Source: Diabrotica undecimpunctata (lineage: Eukaryota; Arthropoda; Insecta; Coleoptera; Chrysomelidae). Taken from it: a DNA stretch of 64,000 nt. Shown here piece after piece: positions 48,110 through 60,200 of the stretch (position 1 is the first letter of the stretch; each line of letters begins with the position of its first letter). Position numbers and translations under genes: made by a program. Below the pieces are notes generated by a model. It was not told where the DNA came from. It searched no databases and saw only the letters and a list, made by a program, of their open reading frames with translations. The stretch is from assembly GCF_040954645.1 (NCBI RefSeq), contig NC_092808.1, positions 13,321,883-13,385,882 of the forward strand, given 5' to 3'.

Positions 48110-48655
48110 CCTCTTTATAAGCAATTCTGCTTGTTCATTGGCGGATTAATACCTCTATGAAAGGTTGTCACTCCATCTTTTGCGCGGTCGTCCGATACTT
48201 CTTCTGCCGATTGGTGACTTATCTCTTGCTATTTTGACGACACGGGTCTCCTCCATTCTGCTTATGTGGTTGTTCTATTCTTTTTTTCTGTTTTGTGTCC
48301 ATTCATTTATACACTGTACGTTACATTTTCTTCTAATGTCTTCACTTCTCTTTCGATCTCTTAGCGTATTTCCTTGAATTCTTCTCAGTGCTCTCATCTC
48401 TGCCGTTTCCAGTAGCCTTTGCGTTGTGACTGTGTCGGGTCTTGTTTCTGAGGCATATGTCATTATTGGTCTTACACTGTCTTTATAAATGCTTGACTTC
48501 ATCTCAGTGTTAATGTGTCTGTTTCGCCATATAGTGTTATTAAGGCATCCTGCCAGTCTATTAGTTTTTTGTACTTGATCTCTCATTTCTTTGTCCAGGT
48601 CTCCATAGCTAGACAGTGTAATTACCAGGTATTTTATTTCCATTACTTGTTCAAT
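48110..48655 (-). mobile_element. LINE RT C-terminal fragment
   Basis: The minus strand reads IKYLVITLSSYGDLDKEM, NNTIWRNRHINTEMKSSIYK, VRPIMTYASETRPDT and ALRRIQGNTLRDRKRSEDIR, with GRPRKRWSDN beyond a stop. The usual IKYLG and MTYxxET landmarks are clear. Confidence 0.82.
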
Positions 48656-49157
48656 ACTGATGAATAACTGATCATGGCAATCTTTATCTTATCTGCAGCA
48701 GCGCGGAAAACCTGCACAGATATTGTATTGAACCAGATTCTGAGGTTCTTTAACCAAGATGTTCTTCTTCTTCCTGGACCTCGTTTTCCAAATATTTTTC
48801 CTTGCAGGATGGCTTGAATGAGTCATGTGGTGGAGATGGTGGTCAGTACTTTTCGATTCGTATTTATTCTTCTGAGGACCTCCTCATTTGTGACTCGGTA
48901 AGTCCACGGGATCTTAAGCATTCTCCGATATAGCCACATCTCAAATGCTTCCAGTTTTCTGCACATATCTTCGTTCAAGGTCCACGATTCAACACCATAA
49001 AAAAGTACAGAGAAGACGTAGCATCGCAGAATTCTTACTTTTGTATCAAGAGAAAGTTTGTGACTCTTGAAGAAGGCCCCCATCCGATTGAAGGTGGATC
49101 TAGCTTTTCCGATACGTGCTCTAATCTCCTGGTTGTTGATCCATTCTTCATTTATTT
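48656..49157 (-). mobile_element. LINE fragment, near copy of 41033-42153
   Basis: The minus strand repeats almost word for word the copy in the Wnt intron: NEEWINNQEIRARIGKARST, FYGVESWTLNEDMCRKLEAF and EMWLYRRMLKIP, here followed by WTYRVTNEEVLRRI. It is truncated at its 5' end exactly where a plus-strand LINE begins (49158). Confidence 0.85.
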
Positions 49158-49863
49158 TCCACTGGTTCCACGTTCCACTGGTAGGAGTATTTCGAGTAAA
49201 ACTCAAAACAGTGCAGAAAAGGAAAGCACAATCATACGACCTACGTATGCTGAAAGACCTTGATACGAGGATGAGAGTCCAAGCCACGTTAAACGAGCAA
49301 GTGACAGCAATTAGAGACGAATCGAACGAAGAACAAACGATCAAACATATTACAGAAATAGTGCAAAATGTAAAGAATAAACACTTAAAGACAGATAGAT
49401 TAATGAAGAAAAAATCATGGATGACAGATGAGATCCTGAAACTAATGGACGAGAGAAGAGAAGCCAAAAATGACCCAAACAAATATAAAACCATAAATAT
49501 ATTAATAAGAACGAAAATCAGAGAAGCTAAAGAAAAAGAAGTGCAGTCAAAGTACGATAGTACAATGTACATTGGAAAGTTAAAGAACTCACAGGGGGAC
49601 TAAGACGAAGGCAGAAAGGAAATATGACTGATTCTGACGGAAACATCATCTTGGACAAACAGAGTAAAATAAGAATATGGAAAGAATATCAAGAAAAACT
49701 ATTTGAAGACCAAAGGGATAACACCTTTGAGCTAGAAGAAGAGGTAAATGATGGACCAAGAATATTACAGCAGGAAGTTTACTCCGCAATTACACAGTTA
49801 AAGGATGGCAAAGCGGCAGGCCCTGATAATATACAAGCAGAACTTCTCAAACTAATGAGATGA
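49158..49863 (+). mobile_element. LINE pre-RT region
   Basis: Plus strand: KSWMTDEILKLMDERREAKN, then, after a frameshift near 49602, DGNIILDKQSKIRIWKEYQE and ITQLKDGKAAGPDNIQAELL. This is the linker between endonuclease and RT. The matching RT C-terminal part resumes at 50335, with a large part of the RT lost. Confidence 0.8.
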
Positions 49864-49864
49864 G

Positions 49865-50330
49865 ATAGTCACATTAAATTCTTTTGCTCTTATGTTAAAT
49901 CTGTGGACCAGTCTTTGCAGACTACCTTCATCTTGCGCTATTAATATTGCTTCGTCTGCGTAACAGAGTATTTTGATTTCTTTGTTTCCCATTCTGTATC
50001 CTCTTCCTTTGTTAACGGTTTTGATGATTTCATCCATGATCAAATTGAAAAGCATGGGATGATTAAATTGAAGAGCATGGGGCTCAATGAATCCGCTTGT
50101 CTTATTCCGCTGCCTATTTCCATAGGTTCTGTAAGTTGTCCATCTATTCTGACTTCCATTTTGTTGTTTTGGTAGATCTTATCGATAGTTTTTATAATAT
50201 ATAGGAGAACTTCTTTATTATACAGAAGATGGATAACATCTTTGAGTCTTACTCTGTCAAACGCTTTTTTTAGGTCAATCAGATACAGAAATGCTGGTCT
50301 ATTATACTCTACTGATTTCTAAGTAATTTG
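49865..50330 (-). mobile_element. LINE RT fragment between plus-strand LINE pieces
   Basis: The minus strand reads LIDLKKAFDRVRLKDVIHLL, GIRQADSLSPMLFNLIMDEI and ILCYADEAILIAQDEGSL. YADE replaces YADD in the catalytic box. Lies between two plus-strand LINE pieces. Confidence 0.8.
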
Positions 50331-50334
50331 CTTT

Positions 50335-51190
50335 ATAACGAATATTGCATCTGTAAAGAAAAGAGGGAATAAGAATTGGTGGAGAAATCATAAACACCAT
50401 GAGATTTGCAGATGACACGGTAATTATGACTGAGAGTATAGAAGAACTACAAACTTTACTAGATGCAATAAATAGTGAATGCATTCAAATGGGACTTGAC
50501 ATCAACACAGATAAGACCAAATTTATGATAGTATCAAGGAGTCCAATAAATAATGAACAACTAACTCTTGGTGGACAGCAAATAGAGAGAGTGACAAAAT
50601 ATAAATATCTGGGAGCTTAGGTACATCAACACAGAATTAGATCCAGACCAAGAGATCAGGGTACGAATAGAAATGGCAAGGGCAGCGTTCTTAAAATTCA
50701 AGCAATTGTTCTGTGACAAAAATCTGAATACTGCGCTGAGACTAAGGTTTTTGTGAATGTTACGTCTGGTCGCAACTATTGTACGGGGTAGAAACATGGA
50801 CATGTAAAGTGCAAATAGTTAAGAAGCTTGAAGCCTTTGAACTTTGGATATACCGGAGAATGTTGAGAATTCCATGGACTGCCAGGGTCACCAATGAGGA
50901 AGTGCTGAGAAGGATGGGTCGAGACAAAAAATTGTTGAGAACAATAAAAGTACGCAAGACTGCATACCTTGGACACATACTGAGAAATGATAAATATAGT
51001 TTTCTGCAGGTCATCATGCAGGGTAGAGTCGATGGCAAAAAGGGAATAGGTAGAAAGAGGAAGTCATGACTGCGAAATATTCGAGACTGGACAAACATGA
51101 ATGTAGACGAATTATTCCACGTTGCAAAAGACAGAGAAGCTTTTAAAAATGTGGTCGCCAACCTCCGTTAATGGGGACGGCATAAGAAGA
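50335..51190 (+). mobile_element. LINE RT C-terminal part
   Basis: Plus strand: GGEIINTMRFADDTVIMTES, IERVTKYKYLGA (frameshift), YGVETWTCKVQIVKKLEAFE, LWIYRRMLRIPWTARVTNEE, YLGHILRNDKYSFLQ and GKKGIGRKRKS, then a stop. It ends near 51190 in an A-rich tail (aagaagaaaaagaa). Confidence 0.85.
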
Positions 51191-51194
51191 AAAA

Positions 51195-51480
51195 GAATAC
51201 CTTTGTAGTTTTCTGGCCGTTTTTTATCTCCTTTTTTGAATAGAGAGTAGAATTAGTTCGCTCATTCTCCATTCTTCGGGAATTTTATTGTGGTTTATAA
51301 TTTTATTAATTCATGTTGTTAATTGTTCTGTCATTGCTGCTCCACAATATTTCAGTAACTCGTTTGGTGTCCCTTCTTTACCTGTTGCTTTTCTGTTCTT
51401 CAGGTTTTCAAGTATTTCCCGAACTTCCTATACATTTATATTAAGTTCTTCATTTGTGGTAATAAAACATAAGATATAAA
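51195..51480 (-). mobile_element. LINE pre-RT fragment
   Basis: The minus strand reads LKNRKATGKEGTPNELLKYC, then INKIINHNKIPEEWRMSELI. This may be the upstream part of the minus-strand LINE at 49865-50330. Confidence 0.65.
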
Positions 51481-52849
51481 ATAGATAAACATAGAAAAAA
51501 AAGAAACATTTTTTGCTTTGTCGTAAGTTTAATGCGAAAAAATCCTACAAATGAACTGGAAGATGTACTTTGGCCAATTTAAACGACGAGTTTGAATGAA
51601 GTAATAGAATCATTAAAAACACTAACAGCATTGGCATCTAAAATAATACTGCTCAAACATTATATAAAACAAAGAAAATAAATCAGTGGGATCTAATGAT
51701 ATGCACTACTTGAGAACTACACGCAAGATTTGTTTAATAGAATTATGAAAGATAATACAAATCCCAGATAAATTAAGTAAAGAAAAACGAGCATTTTAGT
51801 GTGTATGTACAAAAATTTGGCGCTGTTTAAAAAATTATAAATCATATACATTTGGATATATATTGAATATTTCGTATATAGAACTAACTTGCTTATTGAT
51901 CATAGTAAATGACAGATAGCAATAATCATAAGATTCTTGTTGGAGTTTTATTAAAAATATAAAAAAAATTTGGATATAAAACTCTTAAATAAAAGATAAC
52001 CTATCACCATATTATCCATACTAGTATTACTGTTGTATCCAGCTTATTACACGTTATTGTTTATATGAGTAAATGGTCAATACCCCAGAGAACCTGTCAC
52101 AAGAAATAACAATCGATCCCGTTCCAATTATATCAACAGCAGATACATATAAAGCGGCTGACGGATGCTGGAGGATTTGTTTGTCTTGTAAATCGGTATA
52201 TTATTCGCTCCAGTAAGTCGCAAAGAGGTGGCAGTGATGGGAGCAATACGAATTTTGTGAGAAGGGCTCGAAAACAGATGAGTTTTTCGCCTGGGGACGA
52301 GTTTAGTTCCGATCATCCACCTGGGACCTCACTAACAAACCGATATCTTTCGCCAGCCTCGTCTGCAGACTTGTCTGCTTTTTTCAACGCGATTTGATTT
52401 TGTTGGGGCGACGAAGACTATATTTCTAGTTTTTATTCAGTTGTTCATATAGAGTGGCGGATTGGATGTGATGGCTCAAGTAACGTACACAATTTATTGC
52501 TTTTGGAGCAGACAGGGTTGGTTTTCCGACAGTTAACTCTGCAGATCTTGCGCCTGAAATGGTATTTCATTAAACTGATTTCAATCCGATGTTTACGACT
52601 CAGTATTGAGATAATAATTCACGTAAATAATGCACAAATAACAGGGAATACATAACAAAGCCACAAATAAGTCCGGCCCCGATATCTAGCAGATCAGCTT
52701 TATATCGATTGTGACAAATTATTATACTATTAGGTAGTTAAAATTAAAAATATAATCTAATTTTCATACTGTTTGCAACTTAAAGTTAAATGTGACAGTT
52801 GTGCACTGAATATCGTAGAATTCTGTGAGTACAAAACTGCATTATTAAT
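51481..52849. other. no clear gene; faint LINE remains
   Basis: Around 51590-51790 short stretches (SNDMHYLRTT) may be LINE-derived. The rest is AT-rich. The 52060-52480 stretch is less AT-rich and has no recognisable ORF. Confidence 0.3.
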
Positions 52850-53512
52850 AACCTTACAATCAGAAGTTTCTCTCTCTTGTCGTTTCCTCATTGCTGAGGA
52901 TCGTGATTTCCTACAATGCGGGCTGTCAATTCTCTCCATCTCTTGCGATTTTGGGCTGCTCTCATGGACTCGGAAAACGTCTCTCCAGTGGCTTTCTGTA
53001 CTTGATCTGACCATAGGATAGGTGAGCGTCCTCTGCCTCTACGTCCTTCTAGGTTTCCGCACACAATTAGTCTTTCTAAGTTGTCATTGTCTCTTCTCGG
53101 AATGTGGCCAAAAAACTTTAAAACATTTGCAAGACACTGAGAGGAGAGTCTGGTCTGAATGTTTAGCTCTTCAAGAATCGACTGATTGGATCTGTGCTCC
53201 GTCCACGAGACGCGTAGCATTCGTCTCCAGCACCACATTTCGAATGCGTCAATCCTTTTCCTATCCTCTGATTTTATTGTCCATGTTTCGGCACCGTAAC
53301 TGAAGATTGAAAAAATGAGTGTCCGTACCAGTCTCATTTTGAGTTTTTTGGATAAAGAGCGGTCCTTCCATATTTTTGACAGTCGACTCATCGCGTTCTT
53401 GGCCATCCCTATTCTTCTGCGAATTTCCGTATGGGAGGAGGCTGCATTGCTTAAGGAAGATCCTAGATACGTGAACTCGTCTACTTTCTCGAATTGATTT
53501 AATCAGAAGTTT
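52850..53512 (-). mobile_element. LINE RT C-terminal fragment, 5'-truncated
   Basis: Minus-strand open frame 52888-53406 and upstream: RIGMAKNAMSRLSKIWKDRS, IFSYGAETWTIKSEDRKRID, AFEMWCWRRMLRVSWTEHRS, LKFFGHIPRRDNDNLE and GNLEGRRGRGR, ending GNHDPQQ and TAG. Fairly fresh, a different family from the copies at 41033 and 48656. Confidence 0.88.
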
Positions 53513-53559
53513 AAAAGGCAAAATATTTTATCGATTTCAATTCAACTTATCGATTATCG

Positions 53560-55357
53560 ACAACAACTTTTTGCTGGTTCTTGCTTCTAACAAGTAATTA
53601 GGCTAGGCTGCTGTTCAATTTTATTAAGTGGCCAGGTCCGGCTTCAGATTCTCTGTGCCAATGTACGTAAATTCACAGCGGAATCAGCTACTACCTCACG
53701 AAATATACCCACTACGTCACATATATCTTACTCCAATGCATTAAACAGTTTCAAATATCCTTTAAAAGACCAAGGTATTATACTTTCAACCAATCAGGGA
53801 ATAAAAGTTTTCGAATATGTAAAAGCTGTTGGATCAATAGTACAGCCCAAAAATGTTGTTTGGGCATCCAAAATAGCAAACAACCGCGTCTGCATCTACC
53901 TCTCCTCTAAATATGTAGTTGATCAATTTCTTAGCTCCCACAAATATATAAATATTGATGGTAACCAAATTGAAGTAAGAAGACTTATAACCCCTGCCCA
54001 GAGACTCATCATATCTAATGTATGTCCTACTATACATAATAGCATAATTGAAGAGCACTTAAAAACTATGGGTATAAAATCCGCCTCCAACGTGACGGTT
54101 CTACGAGTAGGCATGCAAGACTCAGAATACAGCCACGTACTCAGCTTTAGAAGGCAAATGTTCATAAGTCCTTTAGAAAATGCATCAATTCCTGACTCAT
54201 TTCTAATCTCATTCGACAATACATCATATTGACTATACATTTCCATAGATGGTTTAAACTACTCCAGGTGCAAGATTGTCGGACATCACGATTCTGACTG
54301 TCCTTCTTTATCATCATCAAGCAACTCAATTAATCAAATGGAAACTGACCACCACGTGAATATACATAACTCTACCAATGAAAAATATAATCAGCTACAA
54401 GATCAACCACGAAATCAATACCAAGAAGATACCGACACATTAATGGAACCAGAACCCAATACCATACAAAATCACGCATCAGCTACAAAGGACCAAACCA
54501 CTTCCTTACAAACAAACAATGAATTACAAATTTTGAATCAACCAAAAATATCCCAAGATAATTCCTTAGTAATTGAAAGCGATAGAAAAACCACTGAAAT
54601 TACTCCTGCAACTAAAAGACAAATGTCCTCTCCTGAAATTCTTGAAAATGACCTACCTCCTCCCGATACTCAAAAACCTAAGAAAAAGCCTAAAACCCAA
54701 GAAGATATTCCAATTATTCTAAATCAAATTAAAGAAAAAATTGAAAATAGAAACCCTTCCTTTACACATACTTTTTATGAAATATGTGATTTTCTGGCAA
54801 ATTCCCTTCACTCAAAACATCCTGAACGCATTGTTAAAAATTATTCAAATGAAAGCCAAGAAATAAAAGAAATTTTAAACTTTATATATTCTCAAATACA
54901 AAATAAAACTTTAAAAAACAATATCACCAGATTGAAGAAGAACCTGCTTCTCAACAGTCCTTCTTCTACTGACGAAACTGACTAAGAATCAAGTTCTCAA
55001 CAATAAATAGTTAACACATAAAGAGTTAATGGCCAGCACATTCATATTACAGTGGAACCCCAAGGAGGCTGCTCCAATGTGTACCAAGTGCAACACTCAG
55101 TTGTCAGTGAAACTTATAATTGTTGAGTGTCCAGTGTACCAGAACGAAAGAATCGCGTGTGCCCTTAGTGATAATTTAAAAAGTATACTAACGTCAAATT
55201 TACAGTCTTTATTAAGTTATCTTAAAATGACTAAACTATATACCAGATTGTAAAAAATATTTTTTTTTTATGTAAAAATATGTATCTTACTGTTTGTGTA
55301 TGTCCCCCGCTAATAACCCTTAGTGGTTGATGCGGGTATATTTGTTTAAATAAAAAA
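53560..55357 (+). mobile_element. internally deleted Jockey-type LINE retaining ORF1
   Basis: ORF1 runs from about 53600 to TAA at 54983-54985: KVFEYVKAVGSIVQPKNVVW, IEVRRLITPAQRLIISNVCP and PDSFLISFDNTSY, then one TGA (about 54231), then YISIDGLNYSRCKIVGHHDSDC (a partial CCHC knuckle) and a long polar C-terminus. ORF2 starts at 55029 with MASTFILQWN, the usual start of the endonuclease, but switches at once to MCTKCNTQLSVKLIIVECPVY, its extreme C-terminus, ending KLYTRL and TAA. The element ends in an A-rich tail (to 55357). Thus about 2.5-3 kb of ORF2 is cleanly missing. Confidence 0.82.
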
Positions 55358-55539
55358 AAGCCACAACTCTGTACAAAAAATGATGCGTTTATTAAAATGT
55401 GAGAGGTATATCTTGCGACTATATTCCACATAGTGGAATACTATGAATACCCGAAACTACTATTCCGTTGCCTCTTCAAAATAAAATTTTTTAATAATAT
55501 GACGTGTTCTGTGGATCTAGAAACCTTAAATTATTTAAG

Positions 55540-55680
55540 TAATGACAACTTTAGCATGTTTCTGATTAATATTCGTTATATAAGATATAAAACATGAATT
55601 ATTTTTGATTCTAGAGGAATTAGGATTACGCCCGATAGTTGCGGTTACCGAGCATTGGCTTGAAGTCAACGAGCCTTTTT
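55540..55680 (+). mobile_element. LINE endonuclease fragment
   Basis: Encodes FSMFLINIRYIRYK and IVAVTEHWLEVNEPFF, the start of an AP-endonuclease domain of a LINE (NIRS ... LTEHWL), with a frameshift. Confidence 0.5.
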
Positions 55681-55699
55681 TTTTGTAGCTTGATACTAT

Positions 55700-56880
55700 G
55701 ACGACGACTACGGCAAGAAATAAAGAAAAGCAAAAAATATCCAAAACCCAGATGGGAATTACTACTTTGAATATCAGATCGCTCAACACAAGGGACCAAG
55801 AACTGAAGTGCTGAAAGAGAAAAATACTGCCGAGACACAACTGCTTTCCTGTAGAGCCAAAATAGGTATTTGTGCTCTACAGGAACCATAAAAGAAAGGA
55901 AAAGGCAATCAAAATTAGTTTAATACATACTAATTTATAGTGGAGTAGCCAAAGAAAACAGGGCCAACAAAGGTGTAGTCTTACTTACATATCAGAAAGG
56001 ATTGTAACAGCAAAGAAAAGAATGGAGAAGAAAGGCCTGGACATCATTGGAGTATACATCCCAAAAAATAACAAGCCTCAAACAAGAAAAACGTTTTATG
56101 ACCAAATACAACAAGTAGTTTTCTTTTAAAAGAAAAACGTTTAATCAGTGTGTTTTGCCAGTGTTAACTTACGGTGCGGAAACGTTGACCATAACAAGGA
56201 GAACAGTTCAAAAGATCCGTGTGTGTCAAAGGGCGATGGAGCGTGCTATGTTGGACGTTTCACTACGAGACAAGATCCCAAATCGCCAGCTACGACAAAG
56301 AACAGGAGTGGCTGATGCAGTAGAGAGAGTAGCAACACTGAAATGGAACTGGGCAGGTCACATGGCTCGAATGACAGATAATAGATGGACAAAGCGGATA
56401 CTGGAATGGAGACTAAGAGATGATGCCTACCGAAGCAGAGGTCGTCCACCAACACGTTGGACTGACGATCTAAAACATTGCCATAGGAATTGGATGCAAG
56501 AGGCACAAGATCGAAATAGATGGAAAATTATGAGGGAAATCTATGTCCAGCAGTGGATAAGCGAAGATTGAATGATGATGATGACAATAAGTAGTAGATC
56601 AAGTCAGAGGGAAGATGATAATATTGGGGGATTTTAACGCTCGAATAGGCAATCAAGTAATACCCGTAATTAAGCAAAAACATAACGAGGATGTTAAAAA
56701 CAAAAAACTGATGATAAATTTCTGTATGAATATCAAACAACACTTTTTTGACCACAAAGACCAACACAAATATACATTTGATAACACCCGTGGACAAAAA
56801 TCTATGATAGATTATGTTATAACCAACAGAGATATGCATCCATCGAAAATAATCGACGTAAGATGCCTAATTGCTCAACG
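55700..56880 (+). mobile_element. LINE endonuclease region, split by an RTE insertion
   Basis: Left part: KTQMGITTLNIRSLN, then KKGLDIIGVYIPKNNKPQTR up to 56119. Right part after 56588: VDQVRGKMIILGDFNARIG, then NKKLMINFCMN, KYTFDNTRGQKSMIDYVITN and RDMHPSKIIDVR. GDFNARIG and MIDYVIT are catalytic landmarks of the endonuclease/exonuclease/phosphatase fold. The left part has stops. Confidence 0.82.
56120..56588 (+). mobile_element. RTE-type LINE 3' end inserted in the endonuclease LINE
   Basis: 5'-truncated copy starting FNQCVLPVLTYGAETLTITR and running open to LKHCHRNWMQEAQDRNRW ... VQQWISED, then TGA and (ATG)n. It contains WAGHMARMTDNRWTKRILEW and GRPPTRWTDDL, typical RTE C-terminal sequence. 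The 7-bp target duplication aagtagt is at 56113-56119 and 56589-56595. The 138-codon frame 56155-56571 is intact, so it is a young insertion. Confidence 0.92.
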
Positions 56881-56899
56881 GCGCTCCACCAGGGACAAT

Positions 56900-57990
56900 A
56901 GCTGCCTGCCATGTATCTGGCTGGATTCAGAGTCACATTTTCACTAATTGGTTACGACTCGATAAATTTGGCACGCCAAAACCATGTGGTTATTCTTAGT
57001 CTGCAGCCGCATTCTACTCACAAAATGCAGCCGCTGGACCTTGCTTTCATGGGGCCTCTTAAAACCTATTACTCGCAGGAAATTGAAAATTGGCTAAGGA
57101 ATAACCCTGGAAGAGTAGTCACCTGCTATCAAGTTTGCGAATTCCTTGGAAGAGCTTATGTAAGATGTGCTACAGCTGAAATCGCTATAAATGGTTTTCG
57201 AAAGAGCGGTATCTGCTCATTTAATAAACACATTTTTCGAGAACACGACTTTGCCATTCACCATCAAGCGGAAGGTGACCGAGTTTCAGTTCCAAATCTA
57301 CCAGAGGCTGAACAAGAAAACCAAGTAACTCCTCCGAAGAATGTAACTCCTAAAAGAAGTATTGATTCGACCAAACGTGTGAAAGATTTATCATGTAAGA
57401 ACATTTCTAATAATAAAGATTCAACAGTTCGGCCACAAGATATTAGCCCTTTACCCACCACTTCATTTTACAAGTCTAGTATTAAGGAAAGAAAGTCCAG
57501 AAAAGGATCTGCTGCCTTGATTATGGGTACATCATACAAAGATGCCTTAGAAAGTAGTTTGTCAGAATAGAAGAGAAATAAAAGTATTTCAAAGGGAATT
57601 CCGAAATTAAAAATAGACAAATGTGAGCCTTTTAAGAAAATTAATAAAAATAAAGGAAAATCTATTGCTAAGAAGACAATGACAACCAAGGTTAAAAAGA
57701 ACAGTGCTAAGAACGAGGAAGCTTTTAGTTCATCTAAAGAAGATGAAGAATTCATTTAAGATGATGATTCTGACATGCAGTGTGACATTGGGGAAGAGGA
57801 AGCAGAATGTATGTTTTGTACTGGACTCTTCTCTGAAGATACCTCGGGAGAACAATGGATTCAGTGCTCAAAGTGTTTTAAGTGGGCTCACACCGACTGC
57901 ACCAATGTAGACAAAAAAGACACATATATTTGTGATTTTTGCCTCGATGGGATGATAATTTCATCCCGTTATCCTAATATCCGGTATTAA
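56900..57990 (+). mobile_element. pogo-like transposase C-terminal half with PHD-like finger
   Basis: Begins in the DDE domain: NHVVILSLQPHSTHKMQPLD, LAFMGPLKTYYSQEIENWLR, AYVRCATAEIAINGFRKSGI and FNKHIFREHDF, then a long polar Ser/Lys region. After TAG (about 57568) and another stop it ends with CMFCTGLFSEDTSGEQWIQC, then SKCFKWAHTDC and TYICDFC, a C4HC3 PHD-like zinc finger with all eight ligands. The 5' half and left terminal repeat are absent. At the right 'ccgttattaggacactcta' (58171-58189) may be the terminal repeat. Confidence 0.85.
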
Positions 57991-58189
57991 GAACATTTTT
58001 TTGTTCAAATTTACCGTTTTTTATAAAAATTTAAATTTTATTTTTTACTTCGTCGAAATGATTTATTTTCGTTCAATAAATGATTCTCTATAGTCTATTA
58101 CTTATTTTGCTCTAAAATATTCATAAATTAATTGACGTATTAAAACTAATATTAGGGTTAAAAAAAAGTATCCGTTATTAGGACACTCT

Positions 58190-59159
58190 ACCATACTTTC
58201 TGATTAATTCACAGAAAAAAGTTTAAAATGTGTAATAAAAACTGTAAAAAATTTTGGTGCAAATCGGTGCAGGCTCACCAGTATTTTGCATTCATTCATT
58301 GGACTATAAAATGTTCTTATTTTATTAATGAAACGTTGAGTATTCTCCGGAGTAGATTTTATGTTTTATTTCCCTCAAACTCTCAATAAAACTAGGGTTT
58401 TTTAAAGTCCAGAGGCAAGTCCCATACTCAGCATCACGGAAGCACACTTTTCGATATGTCATAACCCTTTTCTGTAAGAATCCTCCGTAGATCCACGACT
58501 AATTACGAAAAAAGCGCCATGTTAGCGAAACAAGATCTGTAGATTGGTCATTATATAAAGAGCAGTTCGCATGATTAGTTGTTGAATGCAAATTCTCATA
58601 TAATGACTTCATTGTTAGTCAACAAAGATTCAACAATGGCCGTATATTCGAGCCAATGGGGCCTGAAGTAACCCTTGAAAATGTTTTACTATTGGAAGCC
58701 TTAGGCACAACCCCATGTTAGGTATATGTTGAATTAATTAGTGCCGGTTTTTGTAGTGCTCTGTAATTTGATCTTGTGTTCTTCCGCATTTTTTTCTCCG
58801 TAACGCATTTCTACAGGGACGTTCTCATTTAAAAATAAATGTAATGTGAATATACAGTGCTTTTCAGATAAAACTAACCACTTTAAATAACTTTTGAACT
58901 TCTAATTTTTAGGAAAAGCACAAAAACACGTGAAGTAATGTTTGAAGTAGGAGATATTATGTCATATTTAAGCTTGCTGGAAAAGGTCACCCCCGTATCA
59001 TCCGGTAATTATTTTTTTAAGTGACTTTCAACTTTTTTTATTTAATATTTGGATTCTCTTTTTTGTACTGAATTTAAAAATGTATAACAAATGATGCTCA
59101 AAGTAATCAGTTTAAGAGAAAAATAAATACAAAAGCAAGAAAACTGGATTGAATTATTT
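58190..59159. other. no gene recognised
   Basis: AT-rich DNA. Around 58857 'cagtgcttttcagataaaac' may be the outer end of the next transposon. Confidence 0.35.
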
Positions 59160-60200
59160 TTTTAACAATTTTATTACAAACATTTAGAATGCCACAGTTC
59201 ACTACCAAAAATTTTTACAATAATTGTTTAAAATAACTGTCATTCACTTCCATAAAATAGTATAATCTACTTTCTCTGACATTACTTAACACGTCTACTT
59301 GTAATTATTGTCGACATTCATCCTGTATTCTTTGTCGTAAATCATCCAGAGATTTTGGTTAAGTAGCATAAATTTTTGTTTTTAAATATCCCAATAAGAA
59401 AAAGTCTAGGGGTGTTAAATCCGGTGACCTAGGTGGACTATCCATCATTTGTCCTCTTCTACCTATCCAAGGAGCGGAAAAAGTTTCGTTTAAAAATTAT
59501 TGCACAGGTAAAGCAAAGTGTGGAGAGGCTCCATAATGTTGAAATACAACCAAATCTTAGGAAAGATAATCATCATCTACTATTGTTCTAATAAGATCAA
59601 CCACTTGTCTAAGTAACTTAAGACACGATGCACCATTTAAGTTTCCAGTGATAAAAAAGGGTCCGATAATGTGATCACCTATCGTACTTCACCATACGTT
59701 TAACCTTTAAGGATGCTGTGTGTGAAATTCACTGTGTCATTAATTCGCAAAATTCGAGACGGTGATCATTCAACTCTTGTACCAATTTATTTTTATATGG
59801 ATGGAACTTAAATTTATGGAGGATTCGGAAAGCATTAGAAGGTAAAACTCCGATTGCTCTGCTTATTGTTGACAGTGAGTGTGATTGCTCAGCCTCTAAG
59901 TTAAATTGCCCTAAAACGGCTACTTGGATTGCTTCGTTATTTATGAGTCCCTCTCGGTTATGTTTTTTATTGCAAACTGACCCTCTTGCTCTAAATTTCT
60001 GCATCAGTTCAATGAGTTCAAATACTTATGAGTTGCGTGTCTATTGTGGGTGTCTCATTAAAAATCCTAGCAGCATATTTTGCACAATTAGTATTTTTGT
60101 AGTATAAATCTACAATTTAGATTCTTTCTTGTAAAATGTAAACCATTTCAGCGTTCAAAATACACACGCCTCAAAATACTCTGTTAGAAGTTATAACAAA
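59160..60200 (-). mobile_element. IS630-like transposase, heavily decayed
   Basis: Minus-strand N-terminal frame (59729-60004): SLSTISRAIGVLPSNAFRIL, an HTH, then YKNKLVQELNDHRLEFCELM. Further remnants: IIGDHIIGPFFITGNLNGAS, YLSKIWLYFNIMEPLHT (where FQQDGAPPHY is usual), and PLLG.VEEDK.WIVHL. This is the order of the insect 'FQQDGAPPH' DDE family with many stops. Confidence 0.7.

Noticed and set aside
54338..54985. Possible host gene for a polar, Pro/Gln-rich protein
   Set aside because: It is the C-terminal part of the LINE ORF1: in frame with the zinc-knuckle region upstream and followed by an ORF2-type start and LINE 3' end.
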